A stretch of 64,000 nt of DNA, taken from the NCBI GenBank assembly GCA_944989445.1, contig CALYLW010000726.1, positions 241,958 to 305,957 on the forward strand, read 5' to 3'. The notes under the pieces are model-generated. The model was not told where the DNA came from and ran no database searches. It saw nothing but the letters and a program-made list of their open reading frames with translations. This stretch comes from Ampullaceana balthica (lineage: Eukaryota > Mollusca > Gastropoda > Lymnaeidae). Made by a program: the position numbers and the translations under genes. Numbering within the stretch: the first letter of the stretch is position 1; each line of letters begins with the position of its first letter. Shown one piece after another: positions 12,034 to 23,865 of the stretch.

Positions 12034-12955
12034 ATCTTATCTTATCTTATCTGTTACAGACGCTCCTTCTATACAGAAGATTATTGCGTCCTACGCTTAT
12101 CTATGGTTTGTGTTTAGTCCTGCCTTTTTATTAGAGATTTAAATGTTGATAAAGTTGGTTTTCCTGGTTTCTTCAGGCAACCCATTCCACGCCCGAATTC
12201 CGGACGGGAAGAACGAAAATTTGTATGTGTTTGTTCTTGCATATAGAATAAGAAAGGTGTTTTGATCCTTATGTCTATCTGAGGGTTGTATTAAGTTATC
12301 TTTGTGTTGCATTTCTAAATTAGAATTAATTGCTTTATGTATGATTACTACTTTGCTCTTGGTTCTTCTATCCTCTAGTGTTTCAAGGTTTAATGATTTA
12401 ACTAATGGTGTTATTCTTGTTAGTTTTGAATATTCTCCAGTAATGGATCTCGCAGCTCTTTTTTGAATTTGTTCTAGTTTATCAATGTTTTCTTTGGTGG
12501 ATGGGTCCCATACAGAAGAGGCATATTCTAGTACAGGTCTCACCAAAGTGAGGTAGCATTTTAGTTTTATATCTCTATTACATTTGTAAAAGTTTCTTTT
12601 TATAAAGCTTAAGGGTTTGTATGATTTTTAAAAATAACTTCATTGACATGGTTATTCCATGATAGTTTATCATTTATTATGACTCCTAAGTATTTTGCAT
12701 CTTTAGTTTGGTTCAGTTCTTTTCCACGAATGAAATATTTTGAATTTATGTGTTTCTTTTTCTTTGTTACTCTTAACAGTTGACACTTTTCTGGGTGGAA
12801 AGACATACTCCAGTTAGTTTCCCATTTTATCAATTCATCCAAGTCTTTTTGTAAAATTTTGCTATCTTGTTCTGATTTAATTGTTCTATAGATTAAACAG
12901 TCATCAGCAAATAACCTAACTTTTGGCAATGTTACTTTTGTTTTAGATTTCCGTC
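12034..12955 (-). pseudogene. Non-LTR retrotransposon 3' part (RT and C-terminal domain)
   Basis: This is the 3' part of a 5'-truncated non-LTR retrotransposon of the CR1/jockey/L2 type. The segment 12929-12609 holds the reverse transcriptase catalytic box LFADDCLIY, then YLGVIINDKLSWNNHV, a typical thumb-side motif. After a frameshift near 12600, 12546-12139 gives RPVLEYASSVWDP, LEQIQKRAARSITGEY and ending WNGLPEETR, the region that follows RT in this superfamily. The element ends in an (AGATA)n tail on the minus strand at 12031-12052, in place of poly(A). The RT fingers, endonuclease and ORF1 are missing, so it cannot act. Another copy of the same 3' end lies 1.3 kb to the right in the same orientation. 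Confidence 0.88.
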
Positions 12956-13311
12956 AGATTTAACTGAAATTGATATTCTTTAGATCTGTTCTGTTGAAAA
13001 TTTCAGTATATAGTTAAACTCACATTATGTTTATTAGATTTGGGAAGGAATCAAAAAGAGAGATTAAAAAAAGACCTGAAAGAAAATCCCCATAGACACG
13101 TTCCATTCACAAAGAATTTTTCGTGAACCTGCTACAGTCACGGTGTAGAGCAGGTTCTTAAGAATGTAATTTATTCTGTCACGGCGTTGAGTTGTTTTTA
13201 TGGTAATGAGTTAAGTTCGGGCTGTGTCGTGGGGTGGCGCTTGAGCTGAAACGTTCGCCAAATAATTCGTTCAATTATTATTAAAATAATTTAATTGGAT
13301 TAGTCTATAAG
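12956..13311. other. Nothing recognised
   Basis: Spacer between the two non-LTR fragments; could be unassigned retrotransposon debris. Confidence 0.4.
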
Positions 13312-13742
13312 CTTATCTTATCTTATCTTATCTGTTTACAGACGCTCATTCTATACAGAAGATTCTTGCGTCCTACGCTTATCTATGGTTTGTGTTTAGT
13401 CCTGCATTTTTATTAGAGATTTAAATGTTGATAAAGTGTTGGTTTTCCTGGATTCTTCAGGCAACCCATTCCACGCCCGAATTCCGGACGGGAAGAAGGA
13501 AAACTTGCATGTGTTTGTTCTTGCATACGGAATAAGAAAGGTGTTTTTATCCTTATGTCTATCTGAGTGTTGTATTAAGTTATCTTTGTGTTGTATTTCT
13601 AAATTAGAATTAATTGCTTTATGTATGATTACTACTTTGCTCTTGGTTCTTCTATCCTCCAGTGTTGCAAGGTGTAATGATTTAACTAATGGTGTTATTC
13701 TTGTCAGTTTTGAATATTCTCCAGTAATGGATCTCGCAGCTT
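13312..13742 (-). mobile_element. Second 3' fragment of the same non-LTR family
   Basis: Very similar to 12034-12450, including the (AGATA)n tail at 13316-13332 and the codons for the C-terminal domain. It is truncated at about 13742, close to the part encoding the RAARSI motif. Same strand as the first copy. Confidence 0.85.
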
Positions 13743-14180
13743 AAGTCAGAAATTGGTCAAAACTGATAGATTGACCCCAGTTAAGTCGGCTAAAACTTTA
13801 ATAGCTTAATCCTCCCCCACAAGCCAAACCTACTGTGAAATTTCAGCACTCTAGCAAGTCAGATAACGTGTTTACGAGGGTTTTGAAAGAGTTGACGACA
13901 TATACAGACCGGAAGCGTGCACGAGTTAATAGGATAGGGGCCTCAAAAAAACAAATGTGTTTTTTATTATTTTCATTTACTCTAGACTCTAGACTCTAGT
14001 GATTAATTATGCCAATACATTTTTAATTTTAATTTGAGTATATCTTTAATGTATTACACGATAGCTTAGCTATTCAAATGTCCAATAATATTTATAGAAA
14101 CCAAAATATACTTTCAGTTTTTAACAAAGATTGATGTTTGCTTGGATTGTACATTCATTGCATGTATTCATCATTTTATA
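13743..14180. other. Nothing recognised
   Basis: Only a TCTAGACTCTAGACTCTAG mini-repeat near 13980-14000. Confidence 0.5.
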
Positions 14181-14782
14181 TACCGTATATAATCTTTCTA
14201 TAGCCCGTTTGCTCATAAGCCGACCCCCCCCCCACACACACACACTTTTGGAAGAGAAAAGTATTAAAAGTTTATAATCCGCTCGCAAGCCGACCCCCCA
14301 AAAATAAAAGGACATCTTAAACAAAATGATACACATTAAAAAAAAACTACAAGCTAAATAGGTCATTTTGATTGTTTACTTTGTACTGCGTATCTTTGTC
14401 TTTGTGCTCTTTGTTAGGCAAGAGTTACCGGTATTAAAAAAATATTCTTTGGTTAAACAGTGACTAAAGCGCGTAAATTAAAGTTCGTTGATGAAAACAG
14501 AATTAGTAAAACAATTTATTAAAACTTTCACAAAAATAAATAAAATGATTAAATAAGGTAAGTGCGGATGTTTAATAATATATTATAGCTTCTGGTAGAG
14601 CAATCGAATCTTGTAGTATGTAGAAAAGGACCTAGATGATCTACAGTAACAACACCGATATTTAATATCCATGGAGAAATACTTTTATGGCCCAATCGTA
14701 AGCCGACCCCCCCCCACCCCAACTCTTTCCCCTAGTTTTTGTCCAAAAAAAAAGGTCGGCTTGCGAACGAGTATATACGGTA
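14181..14782. mobile_element. 602-bp TIR element (TACCGTATATA family)
   Basis: TACCGTATATA..AAGCCGACCCCCC at the left is inverted at the right as GGTCGGCTTGCGAACGAG then TATATACGGTA. The TA at each end may be the target duplication. Non-coding; superfamily not assigned. Confidence 0.72.
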
Positions 14783-15709
14783 ATATACGTAAGAAAGGGG
14801 GAAGAAAAATTATATAATTGAGGGTTATTAAAGATGTAAAAATGCTATACAATGATGGGAAAATACTTATTACCTTATATATTGTCACAGTTTATAATAT
14901 ACAATGGCAGTACACTCCGATAACCAACATGTTTATTTTTTGTGTTGGCACTGGCAAATACAGAATGGCCCGAGTGCAACAAAGAGTGTTTTAAGAACCA
15001 ACTTATATATTTGTTAGATATCAAATAACGACAGTAGCACCCCATCTGTGGATACGACGACAGGCGAAGAAGACATTGCTGACATTTTTCTACAGCGATA
15101 ATTTTACACCGATAAAAAAAAAGATAATTTTTGTCACATTCACATTGCTGCGTCCGTGTCTGGCGCGAGATAGGTGGTCAGTACATGGGGGCTAGTGTCG
15201 TAAAGATGCTAGTCCATTAGAGGCTATGGGCTACTATTGTAAAGATGCCAGTCCGTTAGAAGCTAGTGTCTAATGTTGGTAATGAAGCCAGTGGTCAGAG
15301 AGTTACAGTTTAGGAGGCTGATACAAAGATCGCCCTTTGACTACAGACGTCTTCTCTCCTGTGACGTCATGTGCCGAAGTTGAAATGGCTTTGGTTTAAA
15401 ATGTTTCTCTTGCCGCGTAATATTTTTTATTGGATCACCCACCTGGGGGGGTCTTGGGAAAATTCGTATGCTATGAATGTGCATTTTTTTGCTATCTTCA
15501 GCGAGGCAGCTTCCGCTCTTCATTCGGCCCACTTTAGACCGCCAACAGCGGCATGGCTCGAAGGTCACTTGTCACTGCAGGCCACTTGTCTCTTATGTAT
15601 GTAATAAAGGATAGTGCTTCTCAAAATATACACATTTACTAAAATCCTCACCCCCCACAATCAAAAGTGAAAAAAAATCAATTGACCGATGCAAAGACAG
15701 GAGAGGTAC
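14783..15709. other. No gene recognised
   Basis: Holds the short repeat at 15188-15290. Overlapping opposite frames at 15341-15604 show no known domain. Confidence 0.45.
15188..15290. repeat. Two-to-three-copy repeat (~45 bp)
   Basis: GTAAAGATGCTAGTCCATTAGAGGCTA-type units recur twice (TAAAGATGC, AGTCC, TTAGA blocks). Confidence 0.65.
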
Positions 15710-16880
15710 TGCAGCCCCACCCATTTATTGCCCCTCCGTGTACTGCCGCTAAGTGTACTTCCTCTACCCGTATATTACATTTATCAGTTTAGTGCCCCTC
15801 CGTATTGTCTCAATGCGAATACTGCCTCCACCCGTAAACTGATCTCCGTACACTTTTACTCCGTATACTCTCAGTCCGTCTACTGCCACTCCGTCTACTG
15901 CCACTCCGTATGCTGCCACTCCGTATACTGACACTCCGTATACTGCCACTCTGTATGCTGCCACTCCACATACTGCCACTCTGTATGCTGCCACTCCGTT
16001 TACTGCCACTCCGTATATTGACACTCCGTATATTGACACTCCCTTATACTGCCACTCCGCATACTGCCACTCCGTATACTGCCACTCTGTATGCTGCCAC
16101 TCCGTATACTGCCACTCCGTATACTGCCACTCCGCGTACTGCCACTCCCTTATACTGCCACTCCGTATACTGCCACTCCGTATATTGCCACTCCATATAC
16201 AGTCCAGCCACTCCCTATACTGCCACTCCGCATACTGCCACTCCCTTATACTGCCACTCCCTATACTTCCACTGCGTATACTGCCACTCCGTATACTGCC
16301 ACTCCGTATACTGCCACTCCGTATACTGCCACTCCGTGTACTGCCACTCCGCGTACTGCCACTCCCTTATACTGCCACTCCGCATACTGCCACTCCGCAT
16401 ATAGCCACTCCGCATATTGCCACTCCGCATATTGCCACTCCGCATACTGCCACTCCCTTATACTGCCATTCCGCATACTGCCACTCCGCATACTGCCACT
16501 CCACATACTGCCACTCCACATACTGCCACTCCGCATATAGCCACTCCGCATATTGCCACTCCATATACTGCCACTCCGCATACTGCCACTCCGCAATCTG
16601 CCACTCCGTCTACTGCCACTCCGCATACAGCCACTCCATATATTGCCACTCCGTCTACTGCCACTCCGTAAACTGCCACTCCGCATATTGCCACTCCCTT
16701 ATACTGCCACTCCCTTATACTGCCACTCCCTTATACTGCCACTGCGTATACTGCCACTCCCATATACTGCCACTCCATTTACTGCCCTCCGTGCACTGTC
16801 CTCCGTGTACTGCCCCTCAGTGTACTACCACTCCGTGAATTGCCCTGCTTGTACCGACCCTCCGTTTATCGCCTCTCTAC
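15710..16880. repeat. 15-bp satellite (CTGCCACTCCGTATA), about 65 units
   Basis: Core 15830-16790 is nearly uniform, with degenerate units on both sides. Because 15 is a multiple of 3, several frames are open and spell pentapeptides such as LPLRI, CHSVY or TATPY. These are satellite read-through, not proteins. Confidence 0.95.
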
Positions 16881-17539
16881 ATGCTTGACACCAACTCACA
16901 CTCGGTTACATCAGTGACAATATCTCGTTACCGTCCAGCCCAGCACCGCCCGCTCGATTGAAGCGTCCACCATAATTGTACCCTCGTACAACGGATGCGT
17001 TTCCTGAATCTCTTCACTTATGTGTTGCACACGCCCAGAAAGATTCATTCTGCGGTCCGCCATCAGATTTTCGTGAGAAAACCAACACACATAATTCTAT
17101 CTACTGTGTAACAATATCCGCAACTTAGATTCCAAAACAGGAAAACACTCACTTAAAATAGATCAAGTACCGACGACTGCGCTCAATGAGGTATCAAGAA
17201 AATAGTACCACAAGTTTTTTAGGTGCGTAATATTTTCTTTTGTTTTAAGAAATTAGGTCTCAAGTCAAATTCGTTGTAATAAACCTGCGGTGTTACGGCG
17301 CCTCAGCAGTTTTATCATCTTTAAGTGATGGCACAATAATCCAATTAAGAAAACATAGATCTCTTTCAGATCACTGGGGTGTTTTATCGTACGCAGTTTA
17401 TCTTGCTGTTGAACCAATAGTCCAGAAAAAATAATTGGCACTTGCAACGCTAACAACCGCTGTAATCTTTTGACTGCAAGAGGTCAAAGTTCAACGCACA
17501 CGGCTCTAATTAAAACGCAAGACAATAATCCCCGTTAAA
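16881..17539. other. Nothing recognised
   Basis: Non-repetitive spacer between the 15-bp satellite and the Tigger element. Confidence 0.5.
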
Positions 17540-17812
17540 AAACAATGTAACCTCTCATTACGAGCACCTCTCATAACGAGTAATTCGCATCATGACGAGC
17601 ACAAAAAAAAAGTGAAAAAGATGCTCCCTAAAGTTCAGTTTTTCCCGACATTTATTTGTGAGCCGGGACTTCCGAGCCGATGTGCCTGTGTTTAGCACTC
17701 AGTCTGTTAGGGTATTGTTTTCGCGTGTATTCACCCGTTAACATTTTTTTTTGTATTCAGACAGTATTCGTAATTTTATTTTAATGTGCAAAGTGTAATA
17801 TTCTGTGCTAAA

Positions 17813-18129
17813 ATGTCTTCGAGGAAAAAACCACAAGAAGACAATCATAAGAGTGAAACAATATCTGTTGAAATGAAACGCAAAAGCATTTAAAACTGAG
17901 AACAAGGTGTGAGCGTTGCTGATCTAGCGCACACATACAATCGGTCAACATAAAAAATATGCACTATTCTCAAGAACGAAAACAAAATTAAGGAGATGGA
18001 TGCGACAAAGAGAGTGTCAAGAATGTCTACGAAACGGTTACGTATTCTTGATGATGTTTAGAGGTTGCTTCTATTATGGATAAAGGAGAAGCGATTAAAA
18101 GGCAACAGTATTAACGAAAACATTATTTA
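17813..18129 (+). pseudogene. Tigger/pogo transposase N-terminal relic
   Basis: The frame from the ATG at 17813 reads MSSRKKPQ, then EQGVSVADLAHTYNRST, KICTILKNENKI and RLLLLWIKEKRLKGNSI. These are the helix-turn-helix and CENP-B-type DNA-binding parts of a Tigger (pogo superfamily, Tc1/mariner-like) transposase. It has in-frame stops in the first HTH and near residue 80. The frame is cut at 18129/18130 by a Helitron-like insertion, and no DDE catalytic domain was found beyond it. Family known from jerky/TIGD/CENP-B proteins. The relic cannot bind or transpose as written. Confidence 0.85.
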
Positions 18130-18458
18130 CTAGGTTGTGCTGCGGCGCCGTGGCGCCTGCAGCGCCCACCTTTTTAGGGCGCCTACGGCGCCCACCTTTT
18201 TCAAAAGCCCAAGTAACTTATCTTTGTATGATAAATACTAAATATTCCTGAAATGTACACAAAGTATATTATAATTAACAATTCTCAAATCCTCTTTTTA
18301 CATCGTTCCCTTTTCCAAAATTAAAATATGAGCTAAAACAATGACGTCATATAATATCTTTTTACGGCGAGAAATTTTAGAAAGCAGCGCACCAAATTAC
18401 TGCACCAAAAAATAACTCTTTTCGAACGTCCGCATGAAATTGTTCAATTATTAATAAA
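18130..18458 (-). mobile_element. Helitron-like element, GGCGCC family, copy 1
   Basis: Its minus-strand 3' end reads GGCGCCACGGCGCC, about 10 nt of spacer, then CTAG (18130-18133) next to T, the hairpin plus CTAG layout of Helitron 3' ends. It is inserted in the Tigger relic. The body contains CCCTTTTCCAAAATTAAAAT and a TGACGTCAT motif shared by all copies. The 5' end is not defined; a second copy starts at 18459. Confidence 0.65.
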
Positions 18459-18960
18459 CTAGGTTGTGCTGGGGCGCCGGGGCGCCTGCGGCGCCCACTT
18501 TTTTTGGGGAGCCTACGGCGCTCACCTTTTTCAAAAGCCCAACTAACTTGTCCTTGTTTGATAAATAGGAAATATTAAATTTTCTGAAATCCACACAAAG
18601 TATTTTATAATAGGGGTTGTAGGGCGCCTAAGGCGCCCACTTTGTTTTTTGATTTTATAATTAACCATCATCAAATCCTCTTTTTACATTGTTCCCTTTT
18701 CCAAAATTAAAATATGAGCTAAAACAATGACGTCATATAATATTTTTTACAGCGCATCTTTAATTTGTAATTAATTTGCACACCTTTTGATGCACATCTT
18801 GTGTTGAATATAATATCAAACAATGACGTCATATAATATTTGTTTACAGTGCTAATCACCATACGATTTTAAAAACTGCTATAGACTGTTGTACATCGTT
18901 CCTCAGCGTTCCAGATCCTATGACTTGGACTATTATATATTTTATTAATAAATAGTGTGG
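18459..18960 (-). mobile_element. Helitron-like element, GGCGCC family, copies 2 and 3
   Basis: A CTAG at 18459-18462, preceded on the minus strand by a GGCGCC-rich hairpin, marks a second 3' end. A degraded one (ATAG near 18609) follows with its own TGACGTCAT-bearing body to about 18950. The copies look stacked head to tail. Confidence 0.6.
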
Positions 18961-19327
18961 GACGGTGTTTAATGTTAATCTGAATACCAAAATGATTATG
19001 ATTTTTAAGTCTATATATTAAAAAAAAAGCAGAGTGATGTCCCTCAGCGTTACGGGTGGATAATTGAGGGTAAATATATATATGATGAGAAGGTAAAACT
19101 TATTCTGTTTCAAATCTAAATTGTATTCCAAGTTATTACACTCCTTAACAATTAAAAAGTAATTTTATTTGAATAAATGTTAATACAATTTTTTGAAAAA
19201 AGAGTATTTTTAAAGCATGAAACACATTATCGTATTTTACATTGATTTATATGGGAAAAATTGTTTCATTTAACGAGTGTTTCGCTTAACGAGTAAGATT
19301 CTGGAACGAATTATGCTTGTTATAACA

Positions 19328-20358
19328 TATTCAACTGTGGTTAAAATTTCCTGAACATTTAGTTATAGACAAGTCTCGATTCTTTTGGAAAGAGCGACAA
19401 AGATGAGAAAATAAATACCGGTAGATAGTATAGTATCACTCCTGTAGAACGAAAGAATGATAGAATCAAGATTTTTTGTTTTAACTTGAGAATGATGTCG
19501 TGAATCGTGAATCAAAGCTTTGGGGATATCAAAACTGTGAACGGAAACACTGAAAGCTTCGAATATAAAGCTGAATTTTGCAGGAATAAATAACAGATGG
19601 TATATTCACAACAGCATGACGAGCAAAGTTTCTTACTTGATCGATTAGTAGGGGGTCGCATGTCATACAAAGATGTCGCAATTCCGTTCTTGGCAAATGA
19701 AATTTCTTCTTCCAAAAAGGAAAGTTCCATTTCTTGAATCTTTTACACTGTAGTGAAATACTCTGCTGTGCACCGTTTTGTCGTGTTACTAAGAAACAGA
19801 GTCGCTAAGAAAGAAAGTGATTGATGATCATTTGCAGGTAAGCATTTGGAGATTGGGGGGGGGGCGATTTTAAGCTGACGATAGCATGGCATTGCACTTT
19901 TGTGGACATAATTGAAAAATTGATCACGATTAAATGAACTTTACCGAGATGGTCATAGCTAAAACACAGAGTGTTTTTGATCCTGTTCGAAGCATCTTTG
20001 AAATATTTTCATTCCAGGATTTCGAAACCCCGTGCGTGCGACACTAATCTTTAGATAATTCAAATTGAATAGAACCCACCTGCTACCAAATAACTTGTAT
20101 TTTATTGATTGTTAATACCAAATAAGAGTACAGTTTGAAAAGACATACTGGTACAGATTCTAATAATAATAATTATCATGATGAATCGATTTGTCCAAAA
20201 AACATTTCTCACGCAACTCTTCCCTAAGACCCACGTTCTGTGACATGATTTGACTGTGGGACGCACGTTAACAAAATTTTCGACGGAGACCGTCGGGCCG
20301 TCATATATATATATGTCTCGGATCCGAGTTTTTAAAAAAACAACATTGTGAAAATGGT
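19328..20358. other. Nothing recognised
   Basis: A G-run at 19855-19863 and (TA)5 near 20305; no exon seen. Confidence 0.5.
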
Positions 20359-21642
20359 TTCTTAAATAGCACTGCGTACTAGTGATGGTGGTCTCTTAAA
20401 CAGCACTGCGTACTAGTGATGGTGGTCTCTTAAACAGCACTGCGTACTAGTGATGGTGGTCTCTTAAACAGCACTGCGTCCTAGTGATGATGGTTTCTTA
20501 AATAGCACTGCGTCCTAGTGATGATGGTTTCTTAAATAGCACTGCGTCCTAGTGATGATGGTTTTTTAAATAGCACTGCGTCCTAGTGATGGTGGTCTCT
20601 TAAACAGCACTGCGTCCTAGTGATGGTGGCTTCTTAAATAGCACTGCGTCCTAGTGATGATGGTTTCTTAAACAGCACTGCGTCCTAGTGATGATGGTCT
20701 CTTAAACAGCACTGCGTCCTAGTGATGGTGGTCTCTTAAACAGCACTGCGTACTAGTGATGGTGGTCTCTTAAACAGCATTGCGTCCTAGTGATGATGGT
20801 TTCTTAAATAGCTTTGCGTCCTAGTGATGGTGGTTTCTTAAATAGCACTGCGTCCTAGTGATGATGGTTTTTTAAATAGCACTGCGTCCTAGTGATGGTG
20901 GTCTCTTAAACAGCACTGCGTCCTAGTGATGGTGGTTTCTTAAATAGCACTGCGTCCTAGTGATGATGGTTTCTTAAACAGCACTGCGTCCTAGTGATGA
21001 TGGTCTCTTAAACAGCACTGCGTCCTAGTGATGGTGGTCTCTTAAACAGCACTGCGTACTAGTGATGGTGGTCTCTTAAACAGCATTGCGTCCTAGCGAT
21101 GATGGTTTCTTAAATAGCTTTGCGTCCTAGTGATGGTGGTTTCTTAAATAGCACTGCGTCCTAGTGATGATGGTTTTTTAAATAGCACTGCGTCCTAGTG
21201 ATGGTGGTCTCTTAAACAGCACTGCGTCCTAGTGATGGTGGTTTCTTAAAGAGCACTGCGTCCTAGTGATGATGGTTTCTTAAATAGCACTGCGTCCTAG
21301 TGATGGTGGTTTCTTAAATACCACTGCGTCCTAGTGATGGTGGTCTCTTAAACAGCACTGCGTCCTAGTGATGATGGTTTCTTAAATAGCACTGCGTCCT
21401 AGTGATGATGGTTTCTTAAATAGCACTGCGTCCTAGTGATGGTGGTCTCTTAAACAGCACTGCGTCCTAGTGATGATGGTTTCTTAAATACCACAGCGTC
21501 CTAGTGATGGTGGTTTCTTAAACAGCACTGCGTCCTAGTGATGATGTTTTCTTAAATAGCTTTGCGTCCTAGTGATGTTGGTTTCTTAAACAACACTGCG
21601 TCCTAGTGATGATGGTTTCTTAAATAGCTTTGCGTCCATGGT
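20359..21642. repeat. 34-bp satellite, about 38 units, with 306-bp HOR
   Basis: Unit CTTAAATAGCACTGCGTCCT plus AGTGATGATGGTTT. Variant units (CATTGCG at 20778 and 21084; AGCTTTGCG next to each) recur 306 bp apart, i.e. nine units, showing a higher-order repeat. Confidence 0.93.
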
Positions 21643-21977
21643 ATTTGAACACGCCCAACGCTCCCCCGTGCTCTAAACACTTTTAAAAATGTCTGTAAAT
21701 ATGTCTAATATGATATTACAAATAATCATACTAATAATAATGAAAATAATAATAATAGTGATAAAAATAATATAAGTAATAAAGGAAAAAAAGTTGTAAA
21801 AATGTTTCTCTTAAGCATATGATTTTTGCGGTGCCCATTTGAGACTAAGTGCTCTAGTTTAGATCAGCGTGACCCGTGCAGCAATGTGAAGGAACTGGCT
21901 GCTTCGGTTTGTTTCCTAGGTGTCAACGTACACAAATGTTTGCGTGTTGATGACCTGGAAGTGATGGCGATATCTTG

Positions 21978-22188
21978 TGACTTGTTTGGTCGTGCGCAGA
22001 ACAACATGGGGTCAGATTGACTTGGGACTTGTTTGGTCGTGCACAGAACAAAATGTGATTAGATTGACTTGTTTTGGTCTTGCGAAGAACACCATGTGAT
22101 TAGATTGACTTGTTTGGTCGTGCACAGAACAACATGGGGTTAGATTGACTTGTTTGGTCGGGTACAGAACAACATGGGGTTAGATTCA
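21978..22188. repeat. ~40-bp tandem repeat, 5 units
   Basis: CTTGTTTGGTCGTGCACAGA plus ACAACATGGGGTTAGATTGA recurs at about 21981, 22027, 22069, 22108 and 22148, drifting in length. Confidence 0.85.
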
Positions 22189-22524
22189 CGTGTGTCTTTC
22201 CCCTATTGAAAAGATGTGAACTCCCAGCCTTACCCCACACAAAAAATTCGGTTTCCAAATGTCACGTCATTCGACCGTCTCTGTGTATGGTTCTTGATAT
22301 CGTAATAGCTTTGTCAGAATGGTGATGTCAGATTGCTGGTGCCAGAATGGTGACATCTGAGTTGCGATGTCTACGAGGTAATGTCTGTATGGGGATGTCA
22401 TTTGTAGATGTTTTAGTGGTGAAATCTAAAATTTGAAATTAGCACCTTGATGTCATAATGATTTGTAGTGGTTTTTTTTTGTTGCTTAGTTGTTTGAAGA
22501 AGTCGATACTGATTTTATGATATA

Positions 22525-22930
22525 CTATGGTGTTCTGGGGCGCCTACGGCGCCCACTTTAAAAAAAAAGCACAAGTAACTTACGTGAATGGTGGTTTCGA
22601 ATGCGTTCGACTCAGTGTGTCCGACAACCAAAAATTGTTATGTGAATGAGTTCAATAAAAAAAATGAATAATTAAATTTTAGTTCATTAGAATGATTTAT
22701 TTTTCACAAAAAATTCTCTATATATCCCTTTTCCAAAATTAAAATATAAGCTCAAACAATGACGTCATATAATATTTTACGGGGAGAAACACCACACGCT
22801 CTGTTAATCTCGAAACTAAAGTGATTATGATTTTACGTCTATATTTTCAATTTTTAAAAAAGGCTGATTTTGGTCCTTAGCATTACATAATGAGTGACCT
22901 GGGCTTTTATATTGTTTATATCTATATTTT
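22525..22930 (-). mobile_element. Helitron-like element, GGCGCC family, decayed copy
   Basis: Starts with CTATGGTGTTCTGGGGCGCC, a mutated version of the CTAGGTTGTGCTG end, and shares the CTTTTCCAAAATTAAAATAT and AATGACGTCATATAAT body blocks. Confidence 0.6.
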
Positions 22931-23619
22931 TTTTTATTAAGTGTGGGGCGGGTATAGTGTCATATTTACAGAATGACTTGTGTAAGAATTTATGTTTCCT
23001 CATGTCAGAGATTCACAGGTCACGTCACGACTTTAGTTAGTACAATGTATTGGGTATAACAACTAATTAAATTCACCCCAGCTCCATTCATTGTGTTGAT
23101 TTAACAACGGGGGAAACACTTTTAATCAGCTTGGATCAGAGTCTTTATAATTTTGTATGCCCACGACTTGCAACTTGCCAGCCATGACTGTAAAGGAGGA
23201 TATTGGTGAAGAGTTTATCTTACCAGTGGAATAATCCGCTTTAGTTTAACGTTACTTTTTCAAAATTAAATTCAAATACAACAATATTGTTGTATCCATC
23301 TCATTTTTCGTAAACGGTAATTAACGGATAACCTTTGAAGCCGACATGCTAACGTTAAAATAATCTAGCATTATCAACCAAACAGCAAACTTTTTACAAT
23401 AAATTACTAATGCAATGCATGACACATCTAGATAATGTAATCGACATTTCACCCAAGCTGTTTATAGCTGACAGCTGATAAGATCGAAGACATGGTGTTA
23501 TTTTCTTAGACGCACCGCGATCTTTATTTCGGGGATCACACTTTCGTAACAGGATTCGGTAGATGATAGTGTTATATAAAATGTGATAGCGTGAAACAAT
23601 CAACATACATTATTTGCAA
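22931..23619. other. Nothing recognised
   Basis: AT-rich; part may belong to the body of the Helitron fragment ending at 23865. Confidence 0.4.
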
Positions 23620-23865
23620 TGTATGTCACGTCTGTCTGTCCCGTCTGTCTGTCCGTGACGCTACTAATTTTAGAAAGCAGCGCACCAAATTACTGCAACA
23701 AAAAATAACTCTTTTCGAACGTCAGCATAAAATTGTTCAATACCGAAAAAAAAAGAATAAAATAAAAATAAATAAAATAAATAAAAGTTCTGTATTACGT
23801 TACATTTCAATCTGATTTGTATTTATTTTGAAAACTTCCGTCATTTTTGACGGGTGATACACTAG
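23620..23865 (+). mobile_element. Helitron fragment with canonical 3' hairpin
   Basis: The hairpin CCGTCA-tttt-TGACGG (23838-23853) is followed by 8 nt and CTAG (23862-23865), then T: a textbook Helitron 3' end. Upstream blocks (GCAGCGCACCAAATTACTGC, CTCTTTTCGAACGTC) recur at about 18380, 29540 and 43030. The 5' end was not found. Confidence 0.75.

Larger units (their letters stand above)
17540..19327 (+). mobile_element. Tigger-like element, interrupted
   Basis: The left end contains CATTACGAGCACC and ATAACGAGTAATTCG (17550-17600). The right end contains GTTTCGCTTAACGAGTAAG and GAACGAATTATGCTTG (19270-19320). In inverted orientation these share the ACGAGTAAxxTTCG theme expected of pogo-type terminal repeats. 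The relic transposase and two Helitron-like copies sit between them. Exact ends are not fixed. Confidence 0.6.

Noticed and set aside
15910..16838. Overlapping frames with pentapeptide repeats (LPLRI, CHSVY)
   Set aside because: 15-bp satellite; frames stay open only because the unit is a multiple of three.
20359..21642. CRISPR-like array of ~34-bp repeats
   Set aside because: No unique spacers; units are contiguous variants of one sequence, and the genome is animal-like.
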